Counted from the stretch's first letter, positions 32,280-41,841 are shown. The stretch: DNA of 50,322 nt from an uncultured Bacteroidales bacterium (GCA_947175245.1 CAMWLW010000008.1:1-50322), one strand, 5' to 3'. A program made the numbers and translations. Notes: a model not told the origin generated them from the sequence alone.

Positions 32280-33732
32280 CTACCGAAATCAGGAATCGCC
32301 GCTCAAAGGCATCGACTGGCCCACCGTCATCATATACATACTGCTGGTGGTAGCCGGCGCCGTGAGCATCTACGCGGCAAGTTACGACTTCGACAACGCG
32401 AGCATATTCGACTACTCCGAGTACTCGGGCAAACAGCTCACGTGGATAGGACTGTCGTTTATACTCGGCCTGGGACTGTTGCTTATCGACGCCCGCATGT
32501 ACGAGACATACGCCTACCCCATCTATGTCGCGGTGATGCTGTTACTGCTCGTCACGATATTCATAGCACCCAACATCAAGGGCTCCCATTCATGGATTGT
32601 CCTGGGCCCGATGAGTATTCAGCCGGCCGAGTTCGCCAAATTTGCCACGGCATTGGCGCTTGCCAAACTGTTCAGCGGCTACAACTTCAATCTCAATGCG
32701 AGCACGGGCAACTACATGAAGGCGCTCGCCATAATATTCCTGCCCGTAGGACTGATACTGGCTCAGAACGAGACCGGCTCGGCCCTCGTGTACCTCGGGC
32801 TGTTCTTCGTGCTCTATCGCGAGGGTATGAGCGGCCTGATACTGATGTCGGCCCTGCTGGCAATCACGATATTCGTCATATCGGTGAAATATACCGAGAC
32901 TATGATTGTCGGGATACCGTCAGGTCAGTTTACCGTCTATCTCATCGTCATGGTCACGATGGTGACTATGCTGGCTATGTACAGCAAGGTAGCCGATGTG
33001 GCGCGCAACGTGGCGCTCGGATTTGTTGGCTGCGGTCTCGTGATATGGATTCTCGAGCTGTGTGGCGTCGATGTCCCGGGCAAGTATGTCTTACCAGGCA
33101 TGATAGCCGCCGCCTGCCTGTACTGCCTGTTCGAGACACTGAGACTCAGGGTGACCAAAATCACAGCTGCCATCGGTGCCGCAATCATAGCTGTCGGGTT
33201 CATGTTCTCGGTCAACTATGTGTTCACATCGGTGCTGAAGCCCCACCAGCAGATGCGCATCAAGGTAGCCCTGGGCATCGAGGACGATATTCTCAAGGCC
33301 GGTTACAATGTCAACCAGTCGAAAATAGCAATCGGTTCGGGTGGCTTTGCCGGCAAAGGCTTTCTGAAGGGCACCCAGACTAAACTCAAATACGTACCCG
33401 AGCAACACACCGATTTCATATTCTGCACCATAGGCGAGGAAGAGGGGTTTATAGGCACATCACTCACCATGATGCTCTTCGTCATCCTCATTCTGCGCGT
33501 GATTGTGATTGCCGAGCGTCAGCCCACGACATTCGGCCGCGTGTTCGCCTACTGTGTCGCGAGCTATTTCATAGTGCACTTCTGCATCAACATCGGCATG
33601 GTGATAGGACTGTGTCCGGTCATCGGCATCCCGCTGCCGTTCTTCAGCTATGGCGGCTCGTCGCTGTGGGGCTTCACATTCCTGTTGTTTATACTGCTCC
33701 GTATCGACGCCTCACGCCGGTCACACCACTGA
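32260..33732 (+). CDS. rodA: SEDS peptidoglycan polymerase RodA
   Basis: 490 residues, GTG start overlapping mrdA by 20 nt. It is a SEDS-family glycosyltransferase with about ten membrane helices that polymerises lipid II. Family motifs: GSHSWIVLGPMSIQPAEFAKFATALALAK at about 108-136, AQNETGSALVY at 167-177, and near the C-terminus PEQHTDFIFCTIGEEEGF and PLPFFSYGGSS. It is longer than E. coli RodA (370) because of an expanded central membrane region (about 195-320), as in other Bacteroidetes. The tail gene of the operon; the convergent DUF2461 gene ends 3 nt away and no terminator is visible between them. Confidence 0.93.
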   Translation: MESRSINYRNQESPLKGIDWPTVIIYILLVVAGAVSIYAASYDFDNASIFDYSEYSGKQLTWIGLSFILGLGLLLIDARMYETYAYPIYVAVMLLLLVTIFIAPNIKGSHSWIVLGPMSIQPAEFAKFATALALAKLFSGYNFNLNASTGNYMKALAIIFLPVGLILAQNETGSALVYLGLFFVLYREGMSGLILMSALLAITIFVISVKYTETMIVGIPSGQFTVYLIVMVTMVTMLAMYSKVADVARNVALGFVGCGLVIWILELCGVDVPGKYVLPGMIAAACLYCLFETLRLRVTKITAAIGAAIIAVGFMFSVNYVFTSVLKPHQQMRIKVALGIEDDILKAGYNVNQSKIAIGSGGFAGKGFLKGTQTKLKYVPEQHTDFIFCTIGEEEGFIGTSLTMMLFVILILRVIVIAERQPTTFGRVFAYCVASYFIVHFCINIGMVIGLCPVIGIPLPFFSYGGSSLWGFTFLLFILLRIDASRRSHH

Positions 33733-33735
33733 TTG

Positions 33736-34395
33736 CTACTCTTCAAATAGCGAGTAGTTGCAGAAGTCGTTGAGCGGCTTTATGGCCTTGAGAATCACGT
33801 TGACCTTTTCGGGCCAGTCAGGCTTGTCAAAGATGTCAGGCGACATGTAGTGTTCGCGGCAATAGCCTGTGAGTCGCAGCAGGTCGATGTTGGGATGGTC
33901 TTTAGGCCACCCTTTGGGCGCCGTTTTAAGGCTCTCGTTGTACCACTCGGGAAAATACCTGTTGAAAGTCTTGTCGCTTATAATCTCGTTGAACTCCTCG
34001 ATATTGTCAACCACAGCCTTGCGCAGCTTCTTCAGCGTGGCCGTCTCCATACACCAGGCTCCGCCGGCTATGAGGGTGTCCTCGACAGTCGTGCCGACCT
34101 GTAAGTAATAAGCAGCGGCATCGACCTTCTTGCCGTATGGCGACAGGATGGCCGAGAAGTGGGTCTTGTAGGGAGTCTTATCTAACGAGAAACGCGTGTC
34201 ACGGTATATGCGGTAGGCGGCGTCACGCGCCGTGACATGGCGCAGACGCGGCTCCCATTCCGATACCAGGCCTATGAGACGGTCGAGACCGTCATACCAC
34301 TGAGTCAGCACCTCGTCATACTCGTCCCTGTGAGTGTTGAACCACTCACGGTTATTGTTAGCTGCAAGCCGTCTGAGAAATTGGGAAATTGTCAT
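33736..34395 (-). CDS. DUF2461 family protein
   Basis: 219 residues of the DUF2461 family, widely present in Bacteroidetes and of unknown biochemical function. Signature segments are FLRRLAANNNREWFNTHRDEY at 6-26, YRIYRDTRFSLDKTPYKTHF at 61-80, and GGAWCME at about 111-117 in the middle. It appears soluble and cytoplasmic. It lies 76 nt downstream of dnaA on the same strand, with a hairpin (GCCGAC/GTCGGC, 34421-34459) between them. Confidence 0.88.
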   Translation of the reverse strand: MTISQFLRRLAANNNREWFNTHRDEYDEVLTQWYDGLDRLIGLVSEWEPRLRHVTARDAAYRIYRDTRFSLDKTPYKTHFSAILSPYGKKVDAAAYYLQVGTTVEDTLIAGGAWCMETATLKKLRKAVVDNIEEFNEIISDKTFNRYFPEWYNESLKTAPKGWPKDHPNIDLLRLTGYCREHYMSPDIFDKPDWPEKVNVILKAIKPLNDFCNYSLFEE

Positions 34396-34471
34396 GGTAA
34401 ATTTAGCTTTATGGTATAACGCCGACCCTGCAGAGAGGGTTCGATATCCACCCGTCGGCCGATGGAATCAG

Positions 34472-35857
34472 TTATTTAAGGAGCTCTGATTCAATCTTGG
34501 CTACATCCTCCTGCAACTGCTTCTCAATGGGCAGACGCTCCTCGATATTCTTGCAGGCGTACAGCACGGTGGCATGTGTACGCGACAGGCGCGTACCGAT
34601 AGCGGTGAGAGGCATTTTGGCATGTTTCTTTGAGAGGAACATAACCATCTGGCGTGCGTCCGAGATTTCACGTTTGCGTGATTTGGTGAAGATGTCGTCG
34701 GGCTCGATGTTGTAATAAGCGCTCACACTCTGGGTTATCATCTCAAAGTTAATCTGCTTGCGTGCCACCTTGACGGCATTGCTCATCACCGTGCGTGCGA
34801 GGTCGATGGTGATTTCACGCGACAGCACTGTAGCATGGGCCAGAAGCGACACGATTATACCCTCAAGCTCACGTATGCTCCCGGTGACATTCTCAGCTAT
34901 GAAATCGAGAATATCGTTCGAGATACTTAGGCCGTCAACAGCAGCCTTGCGGCGCAACACTTCCTTGCGCAACTCCAGGTCGGGACGCTCAAGCTCAACA
35001 GTCATACCCCACTTGAGGCGCGTGAGCATGCGGTCAGGCATCCCCTTGAGCTGAGACGGGCGGCAATCGCTGGTGAGTATGATACGCTTGTTGTTGAGGT
35101 GCAGCTGATTGAAGATGTGGAAGAACGTAACCTGTGTGCGCTCCTTGTCAATGAGATCCTGAATATCGTCGATAATCAGGACGTCAATGCTCTGATAGAA
35201 TGCCATGAAGTCATTGATGCGGCCATTGCGCAGGGCGGCCGTACACTGACTTTCAAACAGGCGGGCATTGATATAGAGCACGCGGGCATCGGGATTCTGC
35301 TCTTTGATACGGATACCGATGGCCTGCACAAGATGGGTCTTGCCTACACCCGACGGGCCAAACAGGAACAGCGGATTAAACGTCGTCGATTTGGGATCGT
35401 TGGCAATTGTAGCGCCGATCGACAGAGCGAGACGGTTGCTTATGCTGCCGCAGTAATTCTCAAACGTATAATGAGGATTGAGTTGCGAGTCAAAGCTGAC
35501 GGGCGCGGGAGCCTGAAACGGGTTGGCCTTGACCGGCTCTTCTTTGATGGCCCGACTGCGGTTCTCGCTCTTCACGTCTACTTTAGTTGCCGGCTGGTTC
35601 TGCACCTGCTCATACTGGTAATAGAGGTTAACACCCTCGCCATACACACGTCTCAGCACCGAGCCTATAATACCGAGATACTTCTCTTCAAGATGTTCTA
35701 CAAAGTAAGGCGACGGTACCGACAGGGTAAGATTACCATCGATAAAGCTGACAACCGACACGGGCTCGAACCATGAAGCATACTGGTCGGGCGGCAGGTT
35801 GTCCTTGAATATCTCGAGGCAATCATTCCAATTGTATGTGCAGTTTAAAGTCGGCAT
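34472..35857 (-). CDS. dnaA: chromosomal replication initiator DnaA
   Basis: 461 residues. DnaA binds DnaA boxes and melts the origin. Domain I is about 1-85, a Pro-rich linker 85-125, AAA+ domain about 130-345 with Walker A GPSGVGKT at 167-174 and Walker B LIIDD at 227-231, and DNA-binding domain IV about 365-461 with the signature SRTHATVLYACKNIEERL. The start at 35857 (MPTLNCTYNWNDCLEIF) matches the usual N-terminus; an upstream ATG adds eight unrelated residues. dnaN is not adjacent. A -7-like box TATTTTTG is at 35920-35913 on the minus strand. Confidence 0.95.
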   Translation of the reverse strand: MPTLNCTYNWNDCLEIFKDNLPPDQYASWFEPVSVVSFIDGNLTLSVPSPYFVEHLEEKYLGIIGSVLRRVYGEGVNLYYQYEQVQNQPATKVDVKSENRSRAIKEEPVKANPFQAPAPVSFDSQLNPHYTFENYCGSISNRLALSIGATIANDPKSTTFNPLFLFGPSGVGKTHLVQAIGIRIKEQNPDARVLYINARLFESQCTAALRNGRINDFMAFYQSIDVLIIDDIQDLIDKERTQVTFFHIFNQLHLNNKRIILTSDCRPSQLKGMPDRMLTRLKWGMTVELERPDLELRKEVLRRKAAVDGLSISNDILDFIAENVTGSIRELEGIIVSLLAHATVLSREITIDLARTVMSNAVKVARKQINFEMITQSVSAYYNIEPDDIFTKSRKREISDARQMVMFLSKKHAKMPLTAIGTRLSRTHATVLYACKNIEERLPIEKQLQEDVAKIESELLK

Positions 35858-36216
35858 TTTCACTAAATTTTCCGGGTACAAAATTCTGAATAAAAATTAT
35901 TAAAAACAAAGGCAAAAATATTTGGAAATCCCGAAAATAGTTCAGCACATTGATGTTCAGTGATTTATTACCAATTTGCCAAAATAACTAAACTATCACT
36001 TTATATTTTAATCACACACAGTTGTTTTACAAACTAATACAACAACAACCAAACAAATTGACTTATTAACATTTTTGGCTGTTATCACACAAACGGCAAC
36101 CTGAAAGCCGTGTATTAATGCGGCATTTAAATCAAAACTTTAATCGGGGTGTTATTTAGATCGAGTCTAAATAACACCCCGATTGTCAATTCATTTTTAA
36201 AGCAACACTTAAACAA
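35858..36216. other. AT-rich dnaA upstream region
   Basis: About 360 nt between the dnaA start and the MlaD-like stop. It contains the possible dnaA -7 box, long A/T runs, and a strong hairpin at 36142-36184. I looked for DnaA boxes (TTATCCACA and one-mismatch forms) and found only poor matches such as TTATTAACA at 36064-36072, so there is no good case for oriC here. Confidence 0.6.
36142..36184 (-). terminator. 19-bp perfect hairpin after the MlaD-like gene
   Basis: AATCGGGGTGTTATTTAGA and its exact complement flank a 5-nt loop, about 32 nt after the stop codon on the minus strand. AAAGTTTTGATTT follows. Likely a terminator isolating dnaA from the upstream operon. Confidence 0.65.
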
Positions 36217-37104
36217 TCAGAGCAGCTTGATCGATATGTATCGTTTGGGGTTTTTCTTAACATCAATCAGCAACGAGTCGAGGCTGGCAGCCGCGTTATT
36301 GAGATTGTTGTAGAGGTTGGGATCATGCAGAAGCTGACCTACCGATGACTCGTCAGAATTCAGCGCAGTGGTCAGATCTTTAAGTTGAACCGAGATTGAC
36401 TCGACATTCTTGAGAGTAGTCTCTATACCGGCATTGTCAAGACGCGCAGTGAGGCTGTTCAGATTGCGCGACATCGAATCAAGATTTTGGGTTATACCCT
36501 TGACGTCAGTCATCACCTGAGGCAGAGACTGCACCGAGCGGTTAAGCGAATTGAGCGTCGATGCAAGCGATGCGGTAATCTGGTCAAGACGTGCCACCGA
36601 TGCCGCGAGAGCCGGGTCGGCAACCAGAGTGTTTACATTGTTAAGGAGGGTATCAACGGTGGGAAGTATGCGCCCTACGGCCGGCATCAGGTTCTGCGAC
36701 ACGTTGTCCATCATGCCCGATGCCGTCTCGCCGATGAGCTTGTCGCCCACACCGTGGAAATCAGTATTCGCAGCCATCTCGAGCCTGACGGTGGCAGTGC
36801 CGAGTATATCGGCCTCGATAATAGCTTTCGACCCCTTGGGCACACGCAATTCCTTATCGAGACTCATCTCAACGAGCACATGACCCGGATTGTCATACTC
36901 ATACTCGACATTACTTACCTGGCCGACCTTAAAACCGTTTACCGACACAGGCGCCGACACCTGCAGGCCGGCTACATTGGTATAAGAAGCGGTATAATAG
37001 TTAGAGGCCTTGAACATGTTGACCCCCTTGAGAAATTCAAGTCCGAAGTACAGGATAAACAATGCGGCCAGCACGCTGAGTCCGATGTAAAAATTGCGTT
37101 TCAT
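36217..37104 (-). CDS. MCE/MlaD-family lipid-transport protein
   Basis: 295 residues. N-terminal membrane helix (about 5-22), then one MCE domain (about 37-115: YYTASYTNVAGLQVSAPVSVNGFKVGQV), then a long helical tail (about 130-290) with repeated Leu/Asn pattern that forms the needle-like part of such hexamers. MlaD-type proteins shuttle phospholipids between membranes. No mlaE/mlaF permease or ATPase genes are adjacent. It follows the amidase gene by 49 nt, an arrangement I have seen described for Bacteroidetes, so a joint envelope role is likely. Confidence 0.85.
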   Translation of the reverse strand: MKRNFYIGLSVLAALFILYFGLEFLKGVNMFKASNYYTASYTNVAGLQVSAPVSVNGFKVGQVSNVEYEYDNPGHVLVEMSLDKELRVPKGSKAIIEADILGTATVRLEMAANTDFHGVGDKLIGETASGMMDNVSQNLMPAVGRILPTVDTLLNNVNTLVADPALAASVARLDQITASLASTLNSLNRSVQSLPQVMTDVKGITQNLDSMSRNLNSLTARLDNAGIETTLKNVESISVQLKDLTTALNSDESSVGQLLHDPNLYNNLNNAAASLDSLLIDVKKNPKRYISIKLL

Positions 37105-37153
37105 AAATTATTCAGTTTGTGTTGCTGTGTATTTACTGTATATGTGATTTTGG

Positions 37154-37957
37154 TTACTTGTTTGATTCGTCAGGCACGAAATTATATTCCTTATATGTGA
37201 GGAACCCCTCAAAGATAGCATCGGCGAGCTCCTTTTGTCCCGATGCCGACGAGAGGTAACGTTCCTGAGTAGGATTACAGATGAAGTCGAGCTCTATCAG
37301 TATCGACGGCATTGAGGTGGCCCACAGCACCCAGAAGCCGGCCTGACGCACCCCCTTGTCGGCACGTCCGGCGTTAGAGACAAGCGACTGCTGAACGAGT
37401 TCGGCCATATCGATACTCTGATCCATGTGAAGACTTTGACTCAACTCAAATATGATATAGCTCTCCGACGACTCGGGGTCAAAACCCTGATATGTCTCTG
37501 CGTGGTCTGACTCGAGCGACATCACCGAATTCTCACGCATGGCCACAGCCAGATTATCTTCCGAACGGTGCAGGCCCAGCGTGTACACCTCGGCGCCGTT
37601 TATCGTGCGACGGTTACGCGCTTTTGCCGCCACCGAGTTGACATGAATAGAAACGAACAGGTCACCGCCGGCCTTATTGGCTATATCGGCCCTGTCCTTG
37701 AGCGACACGAACGTGTCAGTATCACGCGTATATACCACCTTAACATCCTTGCACTCCTTTTTCACACGGTCGCCGAACAACTTGGCGACAGCCAGGTTGA
37801 TATTTTTCTCGTAGGCCTTCTGGCCACGCGCGCCTACATCCTTGCCACCGTGTCCCGGGTCGATCACAAGCACGAAGTCACGTGCGTCGGCGCTTATAGC
37901 CGACACCGCCACGACAACCAGCGTCATGAGATAACGTGCGATGAATTTACTGATCAT
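37154..37957 (-). CDS. N-acetylmuramoyl-L-alanine amidase (AmiC-type)
   Basis: 267 residues. Signal peptide about 1-25, then an Amidase_3 domain to about 250. Zinc ligands are His36 in DPGHGG, Glu50 and His105 in SIHVN, and the catalytic Glu222 is in IELDFICNP. It cleaves the bond between N-acetylmuramic acid and L-Ala of peptidoglycan stem peptides, in cell separation or turnover. There is no AMIN domain. An insertion (about 115-165) resembles the autoinhibitory helix of AmiC-type enzymes. The -7 box TACTTTTG at 37985-37978 on the minus strand is about 20 nt upstream of the ATG. Confidence 0.9.
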   Translation of the reverse strand: MISKFIARYLMTLVVVAVSAISADARDFVLVIDPGHGGKDVGARGQKAYEKNINLAVAKLFGDRVKKECKDVKVVYTRDTDTFVSLKDRADIANKAGGDLFVSIHVNSVAAKARNRRTINGAEVYTLGLHRSEDNLAVAMRENSVMSLESDHAETYQGFDPESSESYIIFELSQSLHMDQSIDMAELVQQSLVSNAGRADKGVRQAGFWVLWATSMPSILIELDFICNPTQERYLSSASGQKELADAIFEGFLTYKEYNFVPDESNK

Positions 37958-37977
37958 AAAGCAATATATTTCGGCTA

Positions 37978-37985
37978 CAAAAGTA
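37978..37985 (-). promoter_or_regulatory. -7 box TACTTTTG of the amidase-mlaD unit
   Basis: TAnnTTTG match on the minus strand; the ATG at 37957 gives a short leader. No clear -33. Confidence 0.5.
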
Positions 37986-38126
37986 ATAAATTAACCTTTA
38001 CCTACACCTCCCTAAGAGTATAAATATTGTTTAATATTTCCTTTTAGAACAATAATAACACCAAAAGGTTGCGGTGAAATATACTAATTATACAATATTC
38101 TATACTGAAATCAGGCATTAGTTTGC

Positions 38127-38134
38127 TATCTTTG
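38127..38134 (+). promoter_or_regulatory. -7 box TATCTTTG of the rhamnosidase gene
   Basis: Exact match, 48 nt before the ATG at 38183. An AT-rich inverted repeat AAATATT-GTTT-AATATTT (38032-38049) lies about 80 bp upstream and could be an operator. The 37986-38126 spacer is otherwise featureless. Confidence 0.6.
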
Positions 38135-38182
38135 CAATACCTCCTGCAATAGACAATAATTTTATAAACAATCTACTTTTTT

Positions 38183-40783
38183 ATGTACCGCAATTATTTC
38201 ATCACATTAACAACTGCTCTATCAATTTTTGCAGCGGGATGTACATCGACCGACAAGACAGCCCGGCGTGTAGATGCACTTGACGACTCGGCATGGGATC
38301 AGTCTGAGTGGATTTCGGTTGCCGATGCCCCCGTCATCACAGGCCCCGTGCAAGGTGACAACGAGCGCGCGGCCGACGGCGCGAGCTGGTTTGTCACGAC
38401 AGTCACCAACGACAACAAGAAGGTCACCGACGCCCGCTGGATGACTACCAGCCTCGGTGTCTACGACCTCTTTGTGAACGGCCAACGTATCGGTGACGAG
38501 ATTCTCAAGCCCGGCTTCACCCACTATGCAAAGACCAAACGCTCATTCACCTATGACATCACCGACCTCATAGCCACAGGAGCCAACGCCACCAACACGC
38601 TCGCCGTCCAGGTAACACCGGGATGGTGGGGCGACAAAATTGTCACCCCGAGCTGGCACGACGGTATGATCGGCAAGAAAACTGCATTCAGAGGCGTGCT
38701 GCAACTCACCTATAGCGACGGCTCACAAGAACTGCTCGGCACAAACACCGCCGACTGGCAGGCGGGCATAGCAGGCCCCGTAACCCACGCTGCCATCTTT
38801 GACGGCGAGACCTACGACGCACGCATACCGATGGGCTACGATACCCCCGGGAAACTGTCGACGCCCGAGGTCAACACCGAATTCTCGGGCGAGATATTGC
38901 CCAGCGACGGCGCCGAGATTTACTTCCGCGACGACCTGGCGCTCACACCTCAGCGCGCATACGTCTGGAGCGAAGTCGCCGACAGCACCGACAGCGAGCA
39001 CGGCAAGGTGATTATCGACCGCGAGTACACCGCCGGCGACGAGATAGTACTCCACCCCGGTGAAAATCTCGTCATCGACTTTGGCCAGAACTGTGCCGCC
39101 GTTCCCGACTTTGTGTTCAGCGCCGCCGAGGGCACCACCCTGTCGGCACGCCCCGGCGAACTGCTCAACGACGGCAGCGGAGCCTTCAGCCGCGGCATGG
39201 ATGGCCCCGAGGGCAGTGTGCACCGTCTCAACCTCCGCATTCCCCATTCGGGTATGCTCATCGACTACACCTTCGGCGACAACGACGGCTTTGTCAGCTA
39301 CCGTCCGCGCTACACCTTCTTCGGCTATCGTTTCATGAATGTGACAGCCGACGACGAGGTTCGCATCAAGAGCCTGCGATCAATCCCCGTCACCTCCATT
39401 TCGAGCGACATGGAGACAGGCACGCTGTCGACAGGCAACGACGACATCAACAAGCTCATATCCAACGTCGTGTGGGGGCAACGATCAAACTACCTCTCGG
39501 TGCCCACCGACTGCCCGCAGCGCAATGAACGCCTCGGCTGGACTGCCGACACACAGGTATTCAGCGAGACAGGCACATTCTTTGCCAACACCGACCGATT
39601 CTTCCACAAATGGATGCGCGATATGCGCGACACTCAGCACGAGCTCGGCGGCTTCCCGGGCGTGGCACCCATAGCACAGTACGGCGCGCTTCAGGGCGAC
39701 TTTGCCCGCCTGGGCTGGTCTGATGCCGGTGTCATTGTACCCTGGGTTGTATGGAAACAATTCGGCGACACTGCTATCATAAACGAGAACTGGGATGCAC
39801 TCGAAAAGTACATGGATCACATCACGTCGACCAGATACACTCACCAACTGCTCACCGAGGAGAACAACAACTTCCAGTGGGCCGACTGGCTCAGCTACGA
39901 ACCGCTTGAAAGCGCCGGCGGCGGCATATATTGCACCGATGCCAAAGGCAACACATCGCTGCGCCCCGAAGCCATCGAGTACTGGAACTACCTCAGCGCG
40001 TGCTACTGGCTCATCGACGCCGGGATGATGCGTGACATGGCCGCAGCCACAGGTCGCGACGCAGCCAAGTATGACGCTATCGTCGACGAGGCGCGCCGAC
40101 ACATCGCCGACAGTTTCCTCAACGCCGACGTCACATTCAAGACCGACATTCTCAACACCATGCAGACACCGGCCCTCTTTGCGCTCAAGACCGGCATTGT
40201 TAACGGAGAGGCAAAAGACAAAATGATTGCCCGACTCACCGACAACTTCAAGGAACACGGCAACTGCCTGCAGACGGGCTTCCTCGGCACCTCAATACTG
40301 ATGCCCACGCTCACCGAGAACGGCATGACCGACATTGCCTACGAGCTGCTTTTCCAACGCAACAATCCGAGCTGGCTCTACTCGGTCGACAACGGCGCCA
40401 CCACCATCTGGGAGCGCTGGAACAGCTATATGCTCGACAAGGGCATGGGCCCGCAGGGCATGAACAGCTTCAACCACTATGCCTATGGCTGTGTCGCCGA
40501 GTGGATGTGGGAAACGATGGCCGGCATATCATCCGACACCTCGGCCCCCGGCTTCAAACGCATCATCATGAAACCCGTACCCGACAAACGCCTCGGCCAT
40601 GTGAACGCCCGCTACAACTCGGCAGCCGGCGTCATCGAGAGCAACTGGCGCTACGAAGGCGACAAATGGATATGGGAATTCACCATCCCCGAGGGTGCAG
40701 TCGCCGAGGTAACACTCCCCGACGGCTCTGACGCTGTCGAGTACACGGCCGGCACCTACAAAGTTGAGCTCGACATGAAATAA
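38183..40783 (+). CDS. GH78 alpha-L-rhamnosidase lipoprotein
   Basis: 866 residues. A lipobox-like IFAAGC places the lipid-attached Cys at 20, so the enzyme is probably membrane-anchored in the periplasm or at the surface. N-terminal beta-sandwich domains (about 30-420) include the rhamnosidase N-terminal type domain (MTTSLGVYDLFVNGQRIGDEILKPG). The (alpha/alpha)6 catalytic domain (about 425-780) has the GH78 signature TDCPQRNERLGWTAD with the catalytic Glu near 448, plus WADWLSYEP and NNPSWLYSVDNGATTIWERW. A C-terminal beta-sandwich closes the protein. It removes terminal L-rhamnose from plant pectins or glycans. No SusCD pair or sugar regulator is adjacent, which is unusual for a polysaccharide locus. 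Confidence 0.92.
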   Translation: MYRNYFITLTTALSIFAAGCTSTDKTARRVDALDDSAWDQSEWISVADAPVITGPVQGDNERAADGASWFVTTVTNDNKKVTDARWMTTSLGVYDLFVNGQRIGDEILKPGFTHYAKTKRSFTYDITDLIATGANATNTLAVQVTPGWWGDKIVTPSWHDGMIGKKTAFRGVLQLTYSDGSQELLGTNTADWQAGIAGPVTHAAIFDGETYDARIPMGYDTPGKLSTPEVNTEFSGEILPSDGAEIYFRDDLALTPQRAYVWSEVADSTDSEHGKVIIDREYTAGDEIVLHPGENLVIDFGQNCAAVPDFVFSAAEGTTLSARPGELLNDGSGAFSRGMDGPEGSVHRLNLRIPHSGMLIDYTFGDNDGFVSYRPRYTFFGYRFMNVTADDEVRIKSLRSIPVTSISSDMETGTLSTGNDDINKLISNVVWGQRSNYLSVPTDCPQRNERLGWTADTQVFSETGTFFANTDRFFHKWMRDMRDTQHELGGFPGVAPIAQYGALQGDFARLGWSDAGVIVPWVVWKQFGDTAIINENWDALEKYMDHITSTRYTHQLLTEENNNFQWADWLSYEPLESAGGGIYCTDAKGNTSLRPEAIEYWNYLSACYWLIDAGMMRDMAAATGRDAAKYDAIVDEARRHIADSFLNADVTFKTDILNTMQTPALFALKTGIVNGEAKDKMIARLTDNFKEHGNCLQTGFLGTSILMPTLTENGMTDIAYELLFQRNNPSWLYSVDNGATTIWERWNSYMLDKGMGPQGMNSFNHYAYGCVAEWMWETMAGISSDTSAPGFKRIIMKPVPDKRLGHVNARYNSAAGVIESNWRYEGDKWIWEFTIPEGAVAEVTLPDGSDAVEYTAGTYKVELDMK

Positions 40784-40800
40784 AACTCATTGACCTACCA

Positions 40801-40860
40801 AACTCACCTGTGCTCACGTCCCAACCGACAAAACACGGGTGAGTTTGTTATTGTTATATA
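40801..40860 (+). terminator. terminator after the rhamnosidase gene
   Basis: AACTCACC (40801-40808) pairs with GGTGAGTT (40838-40845), then TGTTATTGTTATAT. Inner TGTG/CACG pairing can extend it. Confidence 0.6.
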
Positions 40861-40878
40861 TTCTATAATGAAACATTC

Positions 40879-41841
40879 ATGAGAAGATATATACCATATA
40901 TATTATTTGGCAGCCTCCTGGCGGCATCATGCTCCCGGGATAACAACGATGTGACGCAGTATGCCCCAATGCCGATAGAACGTATTGACCTCGCCGTATC
41001 CGGCTACCCTCAGTCGGCCGCCGACATACAGTCGCTCGAACCGGGCATCGGCCTGTATATACATCTGATGTCGGCCGACACCTTAAACCGCGATGACGCA
41101 TTGACGGCATTGAGCCAAAACAGGGTCACACAATGGTTCGGTCGTGACATCGTTGAACGGTTCACCGTGGCCGACTCACTCGCCCTGCCTCTGGGCCGTG
41201 TCTCGGCACTATTGCCTGAGGTGAGTCCCGAGCTGAAGGTCACCAATGTGTATGGCATCGCCAGCCCTTACATGCAATCGGTCATCGTGAGCGACTCGAC
41301 AGTGCTTGTCGCGCTCAACCACTATCTCGGCAGCGACTATCCCGGCTACGAGACAATGCCGTCCTACGTAAGAGAAGGCAAGACCCCGACACGTCTGCCG
41401 GCCGATGTTGCCGAAGCCGTGGTGAGAGTCCGATACCCCTACTCTCCCGTCGAGGGTACACTGCTTGAACGCATGCTCTATGAGGGAGCCGTAGCCGAGG
41501 TCGTAGCCCAAGCGACCGGCAACGATGGCGACGCGTTAGGTTACAGCATCGCCGACCTCGACACCGCCGACCACCGGCTCAAAGATGTGTGGTATACACT
41601 CGCTTCTGACGGCCTGCTATACTCCACCGCCGACGGTGAGATTTCACGACTCGTCAGTCCCGCGCCGTTCTCGAGAGTAGGCAGCATTGAACTGCCGTCC
41701 AAAATAGGCCGATACATCGGCCTGCAAATCATACGCAGCTATATCAAAAACCACCCCGACGCCAAGCCGGTGACACTGCTCGAAAACAGCTTTTACGGAC
41801 ATCCTCAACAGCGCCTCATCGAGTCGAAATTCTCCGTTTAA
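40879..41841 (+). CDS. gldB: GldB-like lipoprotein
   Basis: 320 residues, lipobox LLAASC with Cys18. It resembles gliding-motility lipoprotein GldB in length and in the segment VALNHYLGSDYPGYETMPSYVREGKTP (about 145-170) and later ERMLYEGAVAEVV. GldB in flavobacteria is needed for gliding and type IX secretion. Bacteroidales carry gldB-like genes though many do not glide, so a role in envelope biogenesis is possible. No other gld/por genes are in the window. Confidence 0.7.
   Translation: MRRYIPYILFGSLLAASCSRDNNDVTQYAPMPIERIDLAVSGYPQSAADIQSLEPGIGLYIHLMSADTLNRDDALTALSQNRVTQWFGRDIVERFTVADSLALPLGRVSALLPEVSPELKVTNVYGIASPYMQSVIVSDSTVLVALNHYLGSDYPGYETMPSYVREGKTPTRLPADVAEAVVRVRYPYSPVEGTLLERMLYEGAVAEVVAQATGNDGDALGYSIADLDTADHRLKDVWYTLASDGLLYSTADGEISRLVSPAPFSRVGSIELPSKIGRYIGLQIIRSYIKNHPDAKPVTLLENSFYGHPQQRLIESKFSV

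Noticed and set aside
34421-34460. tRNA-like fragment between dnaA and DUF2461 (GGTTCGATA plus a closing GCCGAC/GTCGGC stem)
   Set aside because: Only about 40 nt, no anticodon or D arm; a plain hairpin explains it.
35858-36216. oriC next to dnaA
   Set aside because: AT-rich, but no cluster of TTATCCACA-type DnaA boxes; only isolated poor matches.
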